Source: Dyadobacter sp. 50-39
GTDB lineage: Bacteria; Bacteroidota; Bacteroidia; Cytophagales; Spirosomataceae
Length of the DNA stretch: 64,000 nt
Assembly: GCA_001898145.1 (NCBI GenBank)
Contig: MKSR01000019.1
Span: forward strand, 62,001 to 126,000
Reading direction: 5' to 3'
This document shows, one piece after another, positions 8,757 through 16,803 of this stretch; position 1 is the stretch's first letter, and the number at the start of each line of letters is the position of its first letter. The notes below the pieces were generated by a model that made no database searches, was not told where the DNA came from, and saw only the letters and a list, made by a program, of their open reading frames with translations. The position numbers and the translations under genes are program-made.

Positions 8757-10580
8757 ATGGAAACGCTCCTCTATCTGGCAAAAGTCAATGCATACTGGCT
8801 CCTTTTCTACGGTTGCTACTGGCTTTTGCTTCGAAAGCATACCTTCTTTCACTGGAACCGCATTTACCTGCTGGGGACATTGCTGATTGCGTTTGCATTG
8901 CCTGCGATCCATTTTGCCGAACCGATCAAGACTTTTTACGTGCCGGAAACGGTATACCAGAAAGCCACCATTTCGGTAGCCGTCATCGCCGGCGAGGCAC
9001 CGGAAACAGGTATGAACCCCTGGATTTGGATCGCTTGCATTTACATCCCGGTGGTACTGGCATTGAGCTGGAATTTCATTTCCGGACTCGTCAGGCTCTT
9101 CGCGATCGTTCGCCGGAGCGAAACGATAGGTATGGGCAACTACACGTTGGTGATGATGCCTCAAAATGGCCCTGGCAAAAGTGGAAGCTCGTTTTCTTTC
9201 TTCCGCTGGCTGTTTCTAAGCCCGCAGGATTACCGCCATAATCCCGACGCAATCATCCGGCACGAATATGAGCACATCCGGCAACGGCACACGGTGGATA
9301 TTCTTGTGATAGAACTTTTGAAAATCTGCTTTTGGTTTAACCCCATCCTCTGGCTGTACAAGCGCTCCATTGAAACCGTTCACGAGTACCTGGCCGACCA
9401 ACCGGTTCCTAATCGGAATGACTATGCTTCGTTTTTGGTCGCGTATGCTTTGCGCAGTCCTGATATTGCCGTTGCCAATCACTTTTTCAATGCATCATTA
9501 TTAAAAAACCGGATAGAAATGATTTACAGAAAACGCAGTTCACGGTGGCTACTGACACGCTATGCGCTGGTCCTGCCGGTTTTGGCATGCTCCATGGCCA
9601 TTTCGGCCTCGCGGTCGCCATTGCCTTCCATCAGCGGAATTGCCTCTGCACGGGATATCCTAGTGCGTGGCAATGTAACGGACGAGAACAAAGAGCCGGT
9701 TGCGGATGCGATCGTGATCATCGCCGGGACCACTCGGGGCACAACCACCGACCGGAACGGCTGGTTTGAGTTGGACAATGTTCCTGCAAATTCCAAACTG
9801 GTGGTCACGCACATTGCCTATCAGCCATTCGAAATAACCGTCGAGAGGGCCCAGACAGAGATCCTGATCGTTATGAAAAAGGCAGTAAACCAGATCACAG
9901 GACCAGTAGTGGTCGGTAAGCCGGTAAGCGCCGGAACCGTTGCGCCCATTACTTCTCCCCCAACCGGCGAAAACAGCGGAATGAAGGTCGTCGAGCAGCT
10001 GCCTGAATTTCCGGGCGGCAGGGAGGCCCTGATGCAATACCTGATGCAAAACCTGCAATACCCGGAAACCGCTCGCAAAATCAACGTGGAAGCCATCGCG
10101 CTGGTCTCTTTTACCGTGGATAAGGACGGAAAGATCCGCAATGCGAAAAGCCTGAAAAACATTGGCTACGGAATAGACAACGAAGCGCTGCGGGTGGTGA
10201 ACGAAATGCCGAAATGGAACCCGGCCGTGCAAAACGGCAAACCGGTTGAAACGGAATATACTTTGGAAGTGAATTTTAAAATTGATAAAAACGAACAGGA
10301 CAAGCGGCAGGGGTTTCTGAATTTTGGCACCAAAAACCTCCTTCCTACTCCTACCATGGAGGAAATCGGTTCATTCCTCAACGGAACGCTCAACTTGTCC
10401 AAGTCCGGAAGGATCCCGGACATTGCCTATGGTGCGTCATGGAATCTGCTTCCGAGAATACCGTCGATGAATACGACCGACGAAGAGCAGGGCAGCGAAC
10501 ACCGATACCTCAATTACAGCGATTCAAACCTGAAAATTAAAAAGGAGGCATGGAAGTATCAAAAACCAATTGAGCCCTGA
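8757..10580 (+). CDS. Second BlaR1-like M56 metallopeptidase with carboxypeptidase-like and TonB domains
   Basis: Paralogue of the preceding gene: both start METL and share the YWLLLRKHTFFHWNR first loop, the zinc motif (HEYEH at 169-173) and HEYLAD (Glu210). Here the periplasmic part has a carboxypeptidase-regulatory-like beta-sandwich (about 302-377, VRGNVTDENKEPVADA start), then a TonB_C domain (about 412-510, PEFPGG start), then a low-similarity tail to residue 607. It begins 24 bases after its neighbour and is the last gene of the blaI operon. Two sensors with one repressor suggests either two inputs or recent duplication with domain swapping in the periplasmic part. Confidence 0.9.
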   Translation: METLLYLAKVNAYWLLFYGCYWLLLRKHTFFHWNRIYLLGTLLIAFALPAIHFAEPIKTFYVPETVYQKATISVAVIAGEAPETGMNPWIWIACIYIPVVLALSWNFISGLVRLFAIVRRSETIGMGNYTLVMMPQNGPGKSGSSFSFFRWLFLSPQDYRHNPDAIIRHEYEHIRQRHTVDILVIELLKICFWFNPILWLYKRSIETVHEYLADQPVPNRNDYASFLVAYALRSPDIAVANHFFNASLLKNRIEMIYRKRSSRWLLTRYALVLPVLACSMAISASRSPLPSISGIASARDILVRGNVTDENKEPVADAIVIIAGTTRGTTTDRNGWFELDNVPANSKLVVTHIAYQPFEITVERAQTEILIVMKKAVNQITGPVVVGKPVSAGTVAPITSPPTGENSGMKVVEQLPEFPGGREALMQYLMQNLQYPETARKINVEAIALVSFTVDKDGKIRNAKSLKNIGYGIDNEALRVVNEMPKWNPAVQNGKPVETEYTLEVNFKIDKNEQDKRQGFLNFGTKNLLPTPTMEEIGSFLNGTLNLSKSGRIPDIAYGASWNLLPRIPSMNTTDEEQGSEHRYLNYSDSNLKIKKEAWKYQKPIEP

Positions 10581-10643
10581 CTTGCCTGTTTTCTTGTCCT
10601 AAATCCTGATCTTTGGAAGCATTATTAACCTATTCTTCCATTC

Positions 10644-11672
10644 ATGTCAGTACTGAGAGCCGCTATCATCGGCGGGGGGCATATCGCCGACCAGAACCAT
10701 CTTCCGGCACTAGCCAGCTTACCCGATCGCGTGAAAGCCATTTCGATATGCAGCCGCGATATTCACAAGGCCCAGGCGCTGGCCGACAAGCACGGCGTTC
10801 CATTCGCCTACGACAGCCCCGATGACATGTATCGGAGCGAAGGCAGGCCGGACATTGTTATCAACTGCACGGCCAACAATCTGCATTACCCCTTCACCAT
10901 GCAGGCACTCGAAAACGGGTGTCATGTTTTCTGCGAAAAGCCGCCGGCGATGAATGCCCGCGAAGCGCGCGAAATGGCCGATCTGGCGAAAAAGAAAGGT
11001 CTCGTACTGGCCTATAACTTTCAGCGCCGGCATGCAACGGAGTACACGACGCTGAGCAACTACCACGCGCTCGGAAACCTGGGCGATATTTACCACATTA
11101 AGGCCAATTACCTGCGCCGCCGCGGCATTCCGGGCTGGGGTACTTTCACGAACAAGACCATCCAGGGCGGTGGTGCGTTGATCGACCTCGGCGTGCACAT
11201 CCTGGATCTTGCATTAGGGCTGACGGGCTATCAGCAACCTACCCGTATTGTGGCCAACATTTACGACTTCATCGGCAAAACAGGCGGAAAGGGATTGAAA
11301 GGTGTCTGGAACCCGGCGACATTCGAAGTGGAAGATGCCTGCTTTGCCCATCTTTCATTGCCCGGCAACGTCAGCATTGCACTGTCTACCTCGTTTGCAT
11401 TGAATATGGAACAGGAAGAGACGATCAACCTGGAAGTGTTCGGTACCAAAGGCGGCGCGAAGCTGTTCCCGCTGTCGATCCACACGGAAATCGCGGGTGA
11501 GCTCGCCGATGTCCGTTTCCCGCACCTCGACGAAGTTAACTTCCAGCTGCAAAACACCACTGCATTCCTCGACCTCTGCGATGGTAAGCCCGCTAATATA
11601 TGCGATGGAGAACAGGGAGCAATCCTGCAATCCATTGTTGAACAAATCTATCAAAGCGCAGCAAACCAGTAG
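10644..11672 (+). CDS. Gfo/Idh/MocA-family NAD(P)-dependent oxidoreductase
   Basis: The 342-residue protein opens with a Rossmann fold (AAIIGGGHIADQNHLPAL) and contains the family signature CEKPPAMNAREAREM, then a C-terminal alpha/beta domain used for substrate binding and dimerisation. Members oxidise or epimerise sugars and cyclitols; the substrate cannot be read from the sequence. There is a -7-like GATCTTTG at 10608-10615, so it is probably transcribed alone. It converges with exbD at a shared bidirectional terminator. No sugar-pathway neighbours are present. Confidence 0.9.
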   Translation: MSVLRAAIIGGGHIADQNHLPALASLPDRVKAISICSRDIHKAQALADKHGVPFAYDSPDDMYRSEGRPDIVINCTANNLHYPFTMQALENGCHVFCEKPPAMNAREAREMADLAKKKGLVLAYNFQRRHATEYTTLSNYHALGNLGDIYHIKANYLRRRGIPGWGTFTNKTIQGGGALIDLGVHILDLALGLTGYQQPTRIVANIYDFIGKTGGKGLKGVWNPATFEVEDACFAHLSLPGNVSIALSTSFALNMEQEETINLEVFGTKGGAKLFPLSIHTEIAGELADVRFPHLDEVNFQLQNTTAFLDLCDGKPANICDGEQGAILQSIVEQIYQSAANQ

Positions 11673-11675
11673 AAA

Positions 11676-11720
11676 TAGAAAAAGGGTTTGAAGATCAAAA
11701 ACCTTCAAACCCTTTACCCT
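11676..11720. terminator. Bidirectional terminator between the oxidoreductase and exbD
   Basis: A perfect 13-bp stem, AAAGGGTTTGAAG (11681-11693) with CTTCAAACCCTTT (11703-11715), has a 9-base loop. The T-run is best on the reverse strand (CCCTTTTTCT), so it chiefly ends the exbB-exbD message. It also lies just 9 bases past the forward gene's stop codon. Confidence 0.9.
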
Positions 11721-11739
11721 CTTCTTTTCTCCTGAAAAT

Positions 11740-12132
11740 CTATTTAGCCGTAGCCATTACCATCTTGATATCGTTCTTAGCGCCAATTTCGAGCACGTCT
11801 ACAAGGTCCTGCACGGCAAGGTTCTTATCTACGCGTAAAACAACCGTGCGCTCTTCGACACCTGCGAAAATGCTTTGCAGCTGCGTTTCCAGGTTGTCAA
11901 AAGGAATAGGCTCCTTATCAATGAAATAGGCCTTATTCTCGTCCACTGACAATGTGATCTGCTTTTTGTACATCTGCTGGGTCGCCGAGGCTTTGGGCAG
12001 CATCAGTTTGATCACGTTCGGATTCGACATCGTCGAGATGATCAAAAAGAACAACAGCAGGAAGAACATGATATCGTTGAGCGAGTGCGTGAACACCTCC
12101 GGGGCAAACCGGCTCTTCCGACGTATTTTCAT
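11740..12132 (-). CDS. exbD: ExbD/TolR-family biopolymer transport protein
   Basis: A 130-residue inner-membrane protein with one N-terminal helix (about 19-37, DIMFFLLLFFLIIST). The Asp at the start of that helix (SLNDIMFF) is the conserved proton-path residue of ExbD/TolR. The periplasmic part ends in the family's DLVDVLEIGAKNDIKMVMATAK pattern. With ExbB it turns proton flow into force on TonB or TolA. It is encoded 56 bases downstream of exbB on the same strand. No tonB or second exbD is adjacent. TolR is the alternative assignment. Confidence 0.93.
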   Translation of the reverse strand: MKIRRKSRFAPEVFTHSLNDIMFFLLLFFLIISTMSNPNVIKLMLPKASATQQMYKKQITLSVDENKAYFIDKEPIPFDNLETQLQSIFAGVEERTVVLRVDKNLAVQDLVDVLEIGAKNDIKMVMATAK

Positions 12133-12188
12133 ATTTATAATGAGGTTTTAAACCGGGCAACTTCGAAAACCCGCCAGGTTATCGATAG

Positions 12189-12869
12189 CTATTTTGCGGC
12201 AACAGGCTTTTGAAGTACATCCAGAAAATCGGACGCCGCCATTTGCAGGCGCAGCGCGAAACGGTCGATTTTCATGTTCAGCAAGTGGTAACCCGCATAG
12301 GCGATCAGACCGATGATCAGACCGGAACCGGAAGTGATCATTTTTTCATACATACCACCTGCGATTGTACTGATATTGAAGTCGTTGGAAATTGAAATGT
12401 CGTAGAAAATACGGATGATACCGGAAATCGTACCTACGAACCCGAGCATCGGCGCGATACCCGCAATTACCCCCAGATAGGGCAGGTTACCTTCCATCCG
12501 CTGGATCTCGATCTGGCTGGCGTTTTCAATTGTTGTTTCAATGTCTTTGATCGGATAACCGATGCGGCCGATCGCTCTCTCCAAAATGCGCCCTGCGGCG
12601 TTACGCTGGTTTCTGCATAGCGACTCGGCAGATTTCAAATTTCCCTGCTGAATAAAATCTTTTACATTATCCACAAATTGCGGTTCAATCTTACCATTAG
12701 CGCCGATACCGAGGAAACGCTCGATGATCAGGAACAATGTGGCGAGGAACAACAATCCGAGTGGCAACATTACCCACCCCCCTTTGGCGAGCAGATCAAT
12801 TACAGAAAGGCCCTGCTCAGCGACGGGTGCAGCCGCAGTAGAGTCAGTAAGTGCTTGCAGAAGCATCAT
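12189..12869 (-). CDS. exbB: MotA/TolQ/ExbB proton channel protein
   Basis: The 226-residue protein shows an N-terminal periplasmic extension, a first helix near 30-55 (GGWVMLPLGLLFLATLFLIIE), a cytoplasmic loop, and two helices in the conserved C-terminal channel region (LGVIAGIAPMLGFVGTISGIIRIF and the GSGLIIGLIAYAGYHLL segment). The ending ALRLQMAASDFLDVLQKPVAAK is typical. It powers TonB-dependent uptake across the outer membrane, and this window alone encodes two TonB receptors. It starts at the ATG at 12869, with a second ATG one codon later. Confidence 0.95.
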   Translation of the reverse strand: MMLLQALTDSTAAAPVAEQGLSVIDLLAKGGWVMLPLGLLFLATLFLIIERFLGIGANGKIEPQFVDNVKDFIQQGNLKSAESLCRNQRNAAGRILERAIGRIGYPIKDIETTIENASQIEIQRMEGNLPYLGVIAGIAPMLGFVGTISGIIRIFYDISISNDFNISTIAGGMYEKMITSGSGLIIGLIAYAGYHLLNMKIDRFALRLQMAASDFLDVLQKPVAAK

Positions 12870-12975
12870 ATCAGAAATAAAAAGTGAATGGTTAAGCGAA
12901 TGAAACAGAGGTCGATTCTATTCAAAAACAATTTTGATCTTAAACGGAGTAGAAAGCCCCTTATTGTTTAAAGGG

Positions 12976-12983
12976 CAAATATA
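12976..12983 (-). promoter_or_regulatory. Probable -7 box of the exbB-exbD promoter
   Basis: TATATTTG on the reverse strand matches TAnnTTTG exactly and lies about 107 bases before the exbB start, implying a leader of roughly 100 bases. No clear TTG -33 element was found at the expected distance. Confidence 0.5.
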
Positions 12984-12989
12984 GAAAAA

Positions 12990-13610
12990 TTACTCTTTGG
13001 GTGCGGGGAAGAGGCTGCTTACATTCTCGGTGCCGTCGTAAAGATCGGTCATTTGCAGCGTAGCGCCGATAGTCTGGATGGTAATTGCTTCGCTGAGAGC
13101 GAACGCATCGTCGGCCAGGAGCCACTGATTGTCTGCCGTTCTACGAAAAACCTCTGCCGCAATGCTCATCGAGCTGATTAAAACATATTCCTTCAAACTT
13201 TCTATATCCCGATATAATCTGAATTTATTGATCCGGTCGTACTCCATCGTAGAAGGTGACGAAACCTCCACAATCACGGAAGGGTTGAGGATCGTGTTTC
13301 GGTCGAGCTCTGCGTACTTGTTAGGACCGCATACCACCACAAGGTCAGGATAGGTGTAAAGCGAGTTGTGAGGAATGTGAATACGCTGATCGCTCGAGTA
13401 GCTTCTGCACGATTTGTTCTTCTTTAAGACAATTCCGATTTCCACAGACGTATTTTCTTTGACGCGGTTATGATTCGGGGTCGCGCCGGCCATCATCACG
13501 ATCTTTCCCTGATAGAATTCGCTCCTCTCAAAGGCTTCGTTTTCCAGCCGTAGATATTCTTCTTCCGAGTACATAACAGGACGTGAGCGTGCGATCGCGA
13601 GTGTGGCCAT
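12990..13610 (-). CDS. Uma2-family (DUF820) PD-(D/E)XK nuclease-fold protein
   Basis: About 206 residues with the DUF820/Uma2 pattern: SEEEYLRLE, the EFYQGKIVMMAG region, and the catalytic-site-like TYPDLVVVCGP, then NPSVIVEVSSPST. These correspond to the acidic and Glu positions of the PD-(D/E)XK fold. Cellular targets of the family are unknown, and it is very abundant in cyanobacteria and Bacteroidota. I chose the ATG at 13610. The upstream TTG at 13628 that would add six residues is itself the end of a perfect -7 promoter box, so it should not be translated. It stands alone. Confidence 0.85.
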   Translation of the reverse strand: MATLAIARSRPVMYSEEEYLRLENEAFERSEFYQGKIVMMAGATPNHNRVKENTSVEIGIVLKKNKSCRSYSSDQRIHIPHNSLYTYPDLVVVCGPNKYAELDRNTILNPSVIVEVSSPSTMEYDRINKFRLYRDIESLKEYVLISSMSIAAEVFRRTADNQWLLADDAFALSEAITIQTIGATLQMTDLYDGTENVSSLFPAPKE

Positions 13611-13625
13611 AGTGTGTTGTTTTTT

Positions 13626-13633
13626 CAAATATA
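13626..13633 (-). promoter_or_regulatory. -7 box of the Uma2 gene, deciding its start
   Basis: TATATTTG on the reverse strand matches TAnnTTTG exactly. It ends 16 bases before the ATG at 13610, with a CTG at the -33 position. Transcription should start close to 13620, giving a very short leader and excluding the TTG at 13628 as start codon. Confidence 0.7.
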
Positions 13634-13713
13634 CTTTTAATGGTTGAAATCAGGTGCTTCTTTAAATAGCGATTATCCTGCGGCTGATGACCTGTTTTAT
13701 CACAGTTCATGAT

Positions 13714-13721
13714 TACCTTTG
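13714..13721 (+). promoter_or_regulatory. -7 box upstream of the first HCDGKC gene
   Basis: TACCTTTG matches TAnnTTTG exactly, with a CTG at 13692-13694 near the -33 position. Transcription from here would begin near 13728. This supports a translation start downstream of it rather than at the longer ORF's ATG at 13687. Confidence 0.55.
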
Positions 13722-13776
13722 CCGTCAGAACATCATTACCTCCCGTTTGTTCGTTGCTGCTATTGTGAGAAATTCT

Positions 13777-14160
13777 GTGAAACAATGGATATCCGTCAGC
13801 CTGCTTGGCCTTATACTGGTCAAAGTATGGGTGATTCCTTTGTTGTACCTGGATTTCGAGATCAGGCGCGAATACATTGTCGCGAATCTTTGCGAAAACA
13901 AAAACCGGCCGCAGATGCATTGCGACGGGAAATGCTACCTCGCCAAACGCATTGCTTCGCTAGACGAACAGGAAAAACGCCAGGCCGAAAAAACATACAT
14001 CTCGCGGCTGATCGACCAGGTCATGGACCAGCGTGCCGATTTCTCCTTTACACGGCAGGCCATCGTGGTGCAACTCCCGCCCAGGGTGGTTTTCTCGCTT
14101 ACTTCCTGCTTCACACCCCGTATCCCGGTGGACGATATTTTTCATCCTCCGCTCGTTTGA
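13777..14160 (+). CDS. Small membrane-anchored protein with a C-x11-HCDGKC motif (paralogue 1)
   Basis: I do not know a named function. The protein has one N-terminal hydrophobic helix (about 4-24), then the motif REYIVANLCENKNRP followed by HCDGKCYLAK, a charged helical stretch, and a C-terminal tail. The same motif is in the gene at 16382-16759, and aligning the two puts the start at GTG 13777 rather than ATG 13687. The three Cys and one His spaced as C-x11-H-C-x3-C suggest metal binding or redox activity; this is inference. It lies 119 bases upstream of mbnP and heads the first half of the metal-uptake locus. The Cys residues would sit outside the cytoplasm if the helix is an uncleaved signal. 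Confidence 0.7.
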   Translation: MKQWISVSLLGLILVKVWVIPLLYLDFEIRREYIVANLCENKNRPQMHCDGKCYLAKRIASLDEQEKRQAEKTYISRLIDQVMDQRADFSFTRQAIVVQLPPRVVFSLTSCFTPRIPVDDIFHPPLV

Positions 14161-14279
14161 TTTAGCATAAAATCACCCCATTTGCAGTTCTTGCATTAGT
14201 CAGGACAAATTCTGTTTGCAATTTTTGTCGGCTCTGAGGCCCTGTCACGGGGCGTGGACTCATATTTTATCCAATACAC

Positions 14280-15104
14280 ATGATGAAAAGAACATTTTCA
14301 TGGCTGTCGGCGTGGGCGCTTGCCTCGGGGTTGCTGATGGTTTCATGCTCTTTCCCGGACGAAAAAGACGATACCGATCCGATTGAAACCGGTACCATTG
14401 AGCTGCAATTCGATAATATCGTGGGCAGCCAGGATTTGCAGCTCGACAACGCCCGGTATAGCAATGCGGCCGGCGAAGATTTTACCGTCAGCAAGCTGAA
14501 CTACTACATCTCGAATATCAAACTCCTAAAAATGGACGGCAGTGCATTTACCGTCCCGCAGGATTCGAGCTATTTCATGATACGTGAGGCGCATCCCGAA
14601 TCCCAAAAGCTCACGCTCCGCAATGTGCTGACGGGCGACTACACGGGCGTGGAGTTCATGGTAGGTGTGGATAGTGTGCGCAGTGTGATGGAACCCGACC
14701 GGCGGAAGGGTATTCTCGACCAGTACAGCGGCCCTACCAACGAAGAAGGTATGTACTGGGATTGGAACCCGGGCTACATTTTTTTGATGCTGGAAGGTCA
14801 TTCCGATCTGGCCACTACGGCAAATGGCAAATACTATTATCATATCGGGGGTTTTGGCGGCAGGACTACACGGACGATCAACAATCTTAAAACCGTTAAA
14901 CTGACTTTCCCGGGGCAGAAGGCGATTGTAACCACGAGCATTGTTTCCAACGTGCTTATCCAGGCCGATATCCTGAAAATTTTCAACGGCCAGACGCAGA
15001 TGAGCATTCAAAAGAACTCCTCCCTGATGTTTGCAGACTCATCGAAGTATATCGCCGACAACTACGCCGGCATGTTCAGCGTCAAGGAAATAAAAATGAA
15101 CTAG
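14280..15104 (+). CDS. mbnP: MbnP-like periplasmic copper-binding lipoprotein
   Basis: A 274-residue protein with a lipoprotein signal (LMVSC, Cys23). The family signature GMYWDWNPGYIFLMLEG lies at about 157-173, with Trp160 and Trp162. In the methanobactin-linked MbnP/MbnH pair, the dihaem enzyme MbnH oxidises a Trp of MbnP to kynurenine and so builds a Cu(I) site; that is established for methanotroph proteins and inferred here. Further core strands include LNYYISNIKLL and YYYHIGGFGG. The mbnH-type gene follows 10 bases later, which strongly supports the pairing. No methanobactin genes are nearby, so this is a methanobactin-independent version. Confidence 0.85.
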   Translation: MMKRTFSWLSAWALASGLLMVSCSFPDEKDDTDPIETGTIELQFDNIVGSQDLQLDNARYSNAAGEDFTVSKLNYYISNIKLLKMDGSAFTVPQDSSYFMIREAHPESQKLTLRNVLTGDYTGVEFMVGVDSVRSVMEPDRRKGILDQYSGPTNEEGMYWDWNPGYIFLMLEGHSDLATTANGKYYYHIGGFGGRTTRTINNLKTVKLTFPGQKAIVTTSIVSNVLIQADILKIFNGQTQMSIQKNSSLMFADSSKYIADNYAGMFSVKEIKMN

Positions 15105-15114
15105 CGGAATTGGC

Positions 15115-16248
15115 ATGACAAAGTTTACAGGCATATTGAGCTTATTGGCGGCGCTACTGGCGTTGGCGGTGTCATGCAGGAAGAGCGGCACCGACGATCC
15201 GGACCCCAAGCCGTCGGACAATACGCCTACGCCCTTGCAATGGATGAAACCTTCGTATTTCCCGGATCCTGTCTATGATTTATCCAAAAATCCGCTGACC
15301 GTCGAAGGCGTCGAGCTCGGGAAGTTCCTGTTTTACGATGGTATCCTTTCGAGAACAGACAACATCGGCTGCGGGACGTGCCACCAGCAGCAGGCTGCAT
15401 TCACCCACCACGGCCATGACCTGAGCCACGGCGTGGATGACAAGATCGGCACAAGAAATGCGCCATCGGTACAGAATATGGCCTGGAACACGTCCTTTTT
15501 TTGGGATGGCGGCGTGCATGACCTGGACCTGGTACCGCCGGTGCCCATTCAGAATAAGGTCGAAATGGACGAGCGTGTGAGTAATGTGATTGAAAAGTTG
15601 AAGAAAACGCCGGTAGCCGGTGCTGCCAAGCAGGTGGATTATCCCAAGATGTTCAAAGCGGCATTCGGGAGCGACAGCATTACTGCCGACCGGATGATGA
15701 AGGCGCTGTCACAGTTTATGATGACAATGGTTTCGGCCACTTCAAGGTACGATTATTTCGTACGGGGGGACGCATCCGCGATGACGGCGCAGGAGAAGGA
15801 CGGTATGACGATTTTTAAACAAAAATGCGCTTCATGCCATGCAGGAGAGCTTTTTACGGACCAGAAATTCAGAAATAACGGGTTGGTACCGAACCGCATC
15901 AACGATCAGGGCAGGTATGACATTACTTTGAATGCCGACGACCGGCTGAAATTTAAAGTACCAAGCCTCCGCAACGTCGGACTCACGGCACCTTACATGC
16001 ACGACGGCCGCTTTACAACGCTGGAACAGGTCCTGGATCATTACGCGAACGACAAGCCCGGCAATAAAGACAGCATTTACGTTTCCCCGACACTGGACCC
16101 GCTGCTGAATGTTGCAGGCCAAAGACGAGGGATCAGCCTGACAAGTGCAGAAAAGCAATCGATCATTGCGTTTCTGAAAGCATTGAACGATGACGATTTT
16201 ATCAAAGACAAACGATTCTCGGATCCTGGTGTAGGGACATCGTTCTAG
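15115..16248 (+). CDS. mbnH: MbnH-like dihaem cytochrome c peroxidase/MauG family lipoprotein
   Basis: A 377-residue dihaem protein with a lipoprotein signal (LAVSC, Cys21) and two c-type haem sites: CGTCH at 86-90 and CASCH at 238-242. The domain layout and the C-terminal FKVPSLRNVGLTAPYMHDGRF segment are those of the bacterial CcP/MauG family. Members use hydrogen peroxide either to detoxify it or, in MauG and MbnH, to oxidise a Trp in a partner protein. The adjacent MbnP-like gene makes MbnH the best assignment. A plain peroxidase cannot be excluded, because the sixth-ligand residue cannot be judged by eye. It is followed by a GC-rich palindromic repeat. Confidence 0.87.
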   Translation: MTKFTGILSLLAALLALAVSCRKSGTDDPDPKPSDNTPTPLQWMKPSYFPDPVYDLSKNPLTVEGVELGKFLFYDGILSRTDNIGCGTCHQQQAAFTHHGHDLSHGVDDKIGTRNAPSVQNMAWNTSFFWDGGVHDLDLVPPVPIQNKVEMDERVSNVIEKLKKTPVAGAAKQVDYPKMFKAAFGSDSITADRMMKALSQFMMTMVSATSRYDYFVRGDASAMTAQEKDGMTIFKQKCASCHAGELFTDQKFRNNGLVPNRINDQGRYDITLNADDRLKFKVPSLRNVGLTAPYMHDGRFTTLEQVLDHYANDKPGNKDSIYVSPTLDPLLNVAGQRRGISLTSAEKQSIIAFLKALNDDDFIKDKRFSDPGVGTSF

Positions 16249-16250
16249 AG

Positions 16251-16377
16251 TACTTCGGCTGTCGGCTATCGGCAGTCGAACCTTTTGTATTAATTAAACA
16301 AACAACCGAAAGCCAAAGTAAAAAAAGCCGATTGCCGACAGCCGATTGCCGAAGTAAGGAAGCCGACAGCCGAAGTA
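16251..16377. repeat. GC-rich palindromic repeat element between mbnH and the second HCDGKC gene
   Basis: The ends form a perfect 17-bp inverted repeat: TACTTCGGCTGTCGGCT at 16251-16267 and AGCCGACAGCCGAAGTA at 16361-16377. Inside the right half the unit AGCCGATTGCCGA occurs twice (16326-16338 and 16341-16353), and the left half holds GTCGGCTATCGGC. The middle is AT-rich. A related element lies at 53494-53616. It may act as a terminator or mRNA stabiliser between the two operon halves; this is inference. Confidence 0.85.
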
Positions 16378-16381
16378 AAAT

Positions 16382-16759
16382 ATGCGCTCCATTATAGCCT
16401 ACATACTGCTTGCAGCTATTATGCTACCCACGCTCAGCCCGTGGGGAACGATCGCGTATTTCAAACTGAACCGGGAATACATCGCCAAGGTGCTGTGCGA
16501 AAACCGGAAACGGCCCGAGCTGCATTGCGACGGCAAGTGCTACCTTGCCAAGAAGCTCAAACAGCAGCAGGAAAAGCAAGACAAGGAGACTTCCGACCAG
16601 GTACACAACACGCCCGTTATCCAGCTTTTCATACCACAATCCTACACTTACAATTTTGAACCGGAATCCATCTCATTCCGCGAACCGGTTCGTTTCTTCC
16701 ACCAGTTGCTTTTCTACGCCGCGCCCGTCGGCAAACTGCTTCGGCCGCCCAGGAGCTAA
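16382..16759 (+). CDS. Small membrane-anchored protein with a C-x11-HCDGKC motif (paralogue 2)
   Basis: A 125-residue paralogue of the protein at 13777. It has an N-terminal hydrophobic helix (MRSIIAYILLAAIMLPTL), then REYIAKVLCENRKRP and HCDGKCYLAKKL, then a Gln/Lys-rich stretch and a Phe-rich tail. The conserved block is nearly identical between the two, while the C-terminal halves differ fully, so the Cys/His motif is the functional core. Function is unknown; exported metal or redox protein is inferred from the motif and from the TonB receptor 44 bases downstream. It heads the second half of the locus. Confidence 0.75.
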   Translation: MRSIIAYILLAAIMLPTLSPWGTIAYFKLNREYIAKVLCENRKRPELHCDGKCYLAKKLKQQQEKQDKETSDQVHNTPVIQLFIPQSYTYNFEPESISFREPVRFFHQLLFYAAPVGKLLRPPRS

Positions 16760-16803
16760 AATTCATGTTACCTAACTGAATTTTAATCTCTTAAAGCATT
16801 ATA

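Noticed and set aside
7128-10580. Beta-lactam resistance regulon
   Set aside because: No penicillin-binding sensor domain in either BlaR1-like protein and no beta-lactamase gene nearby.
13719-14165. A 148-residue forward frame overlapping the first HCDGKC gene
   Set aside because: Different frame of the same stretch. Only the HCDGKC frame has a paralogue in the window, so that one is real.
16251-16377. CRISPR array
   Set aside because: The repeated units are short, inverted and back to back, with no regular unique spacers and no cas genes.
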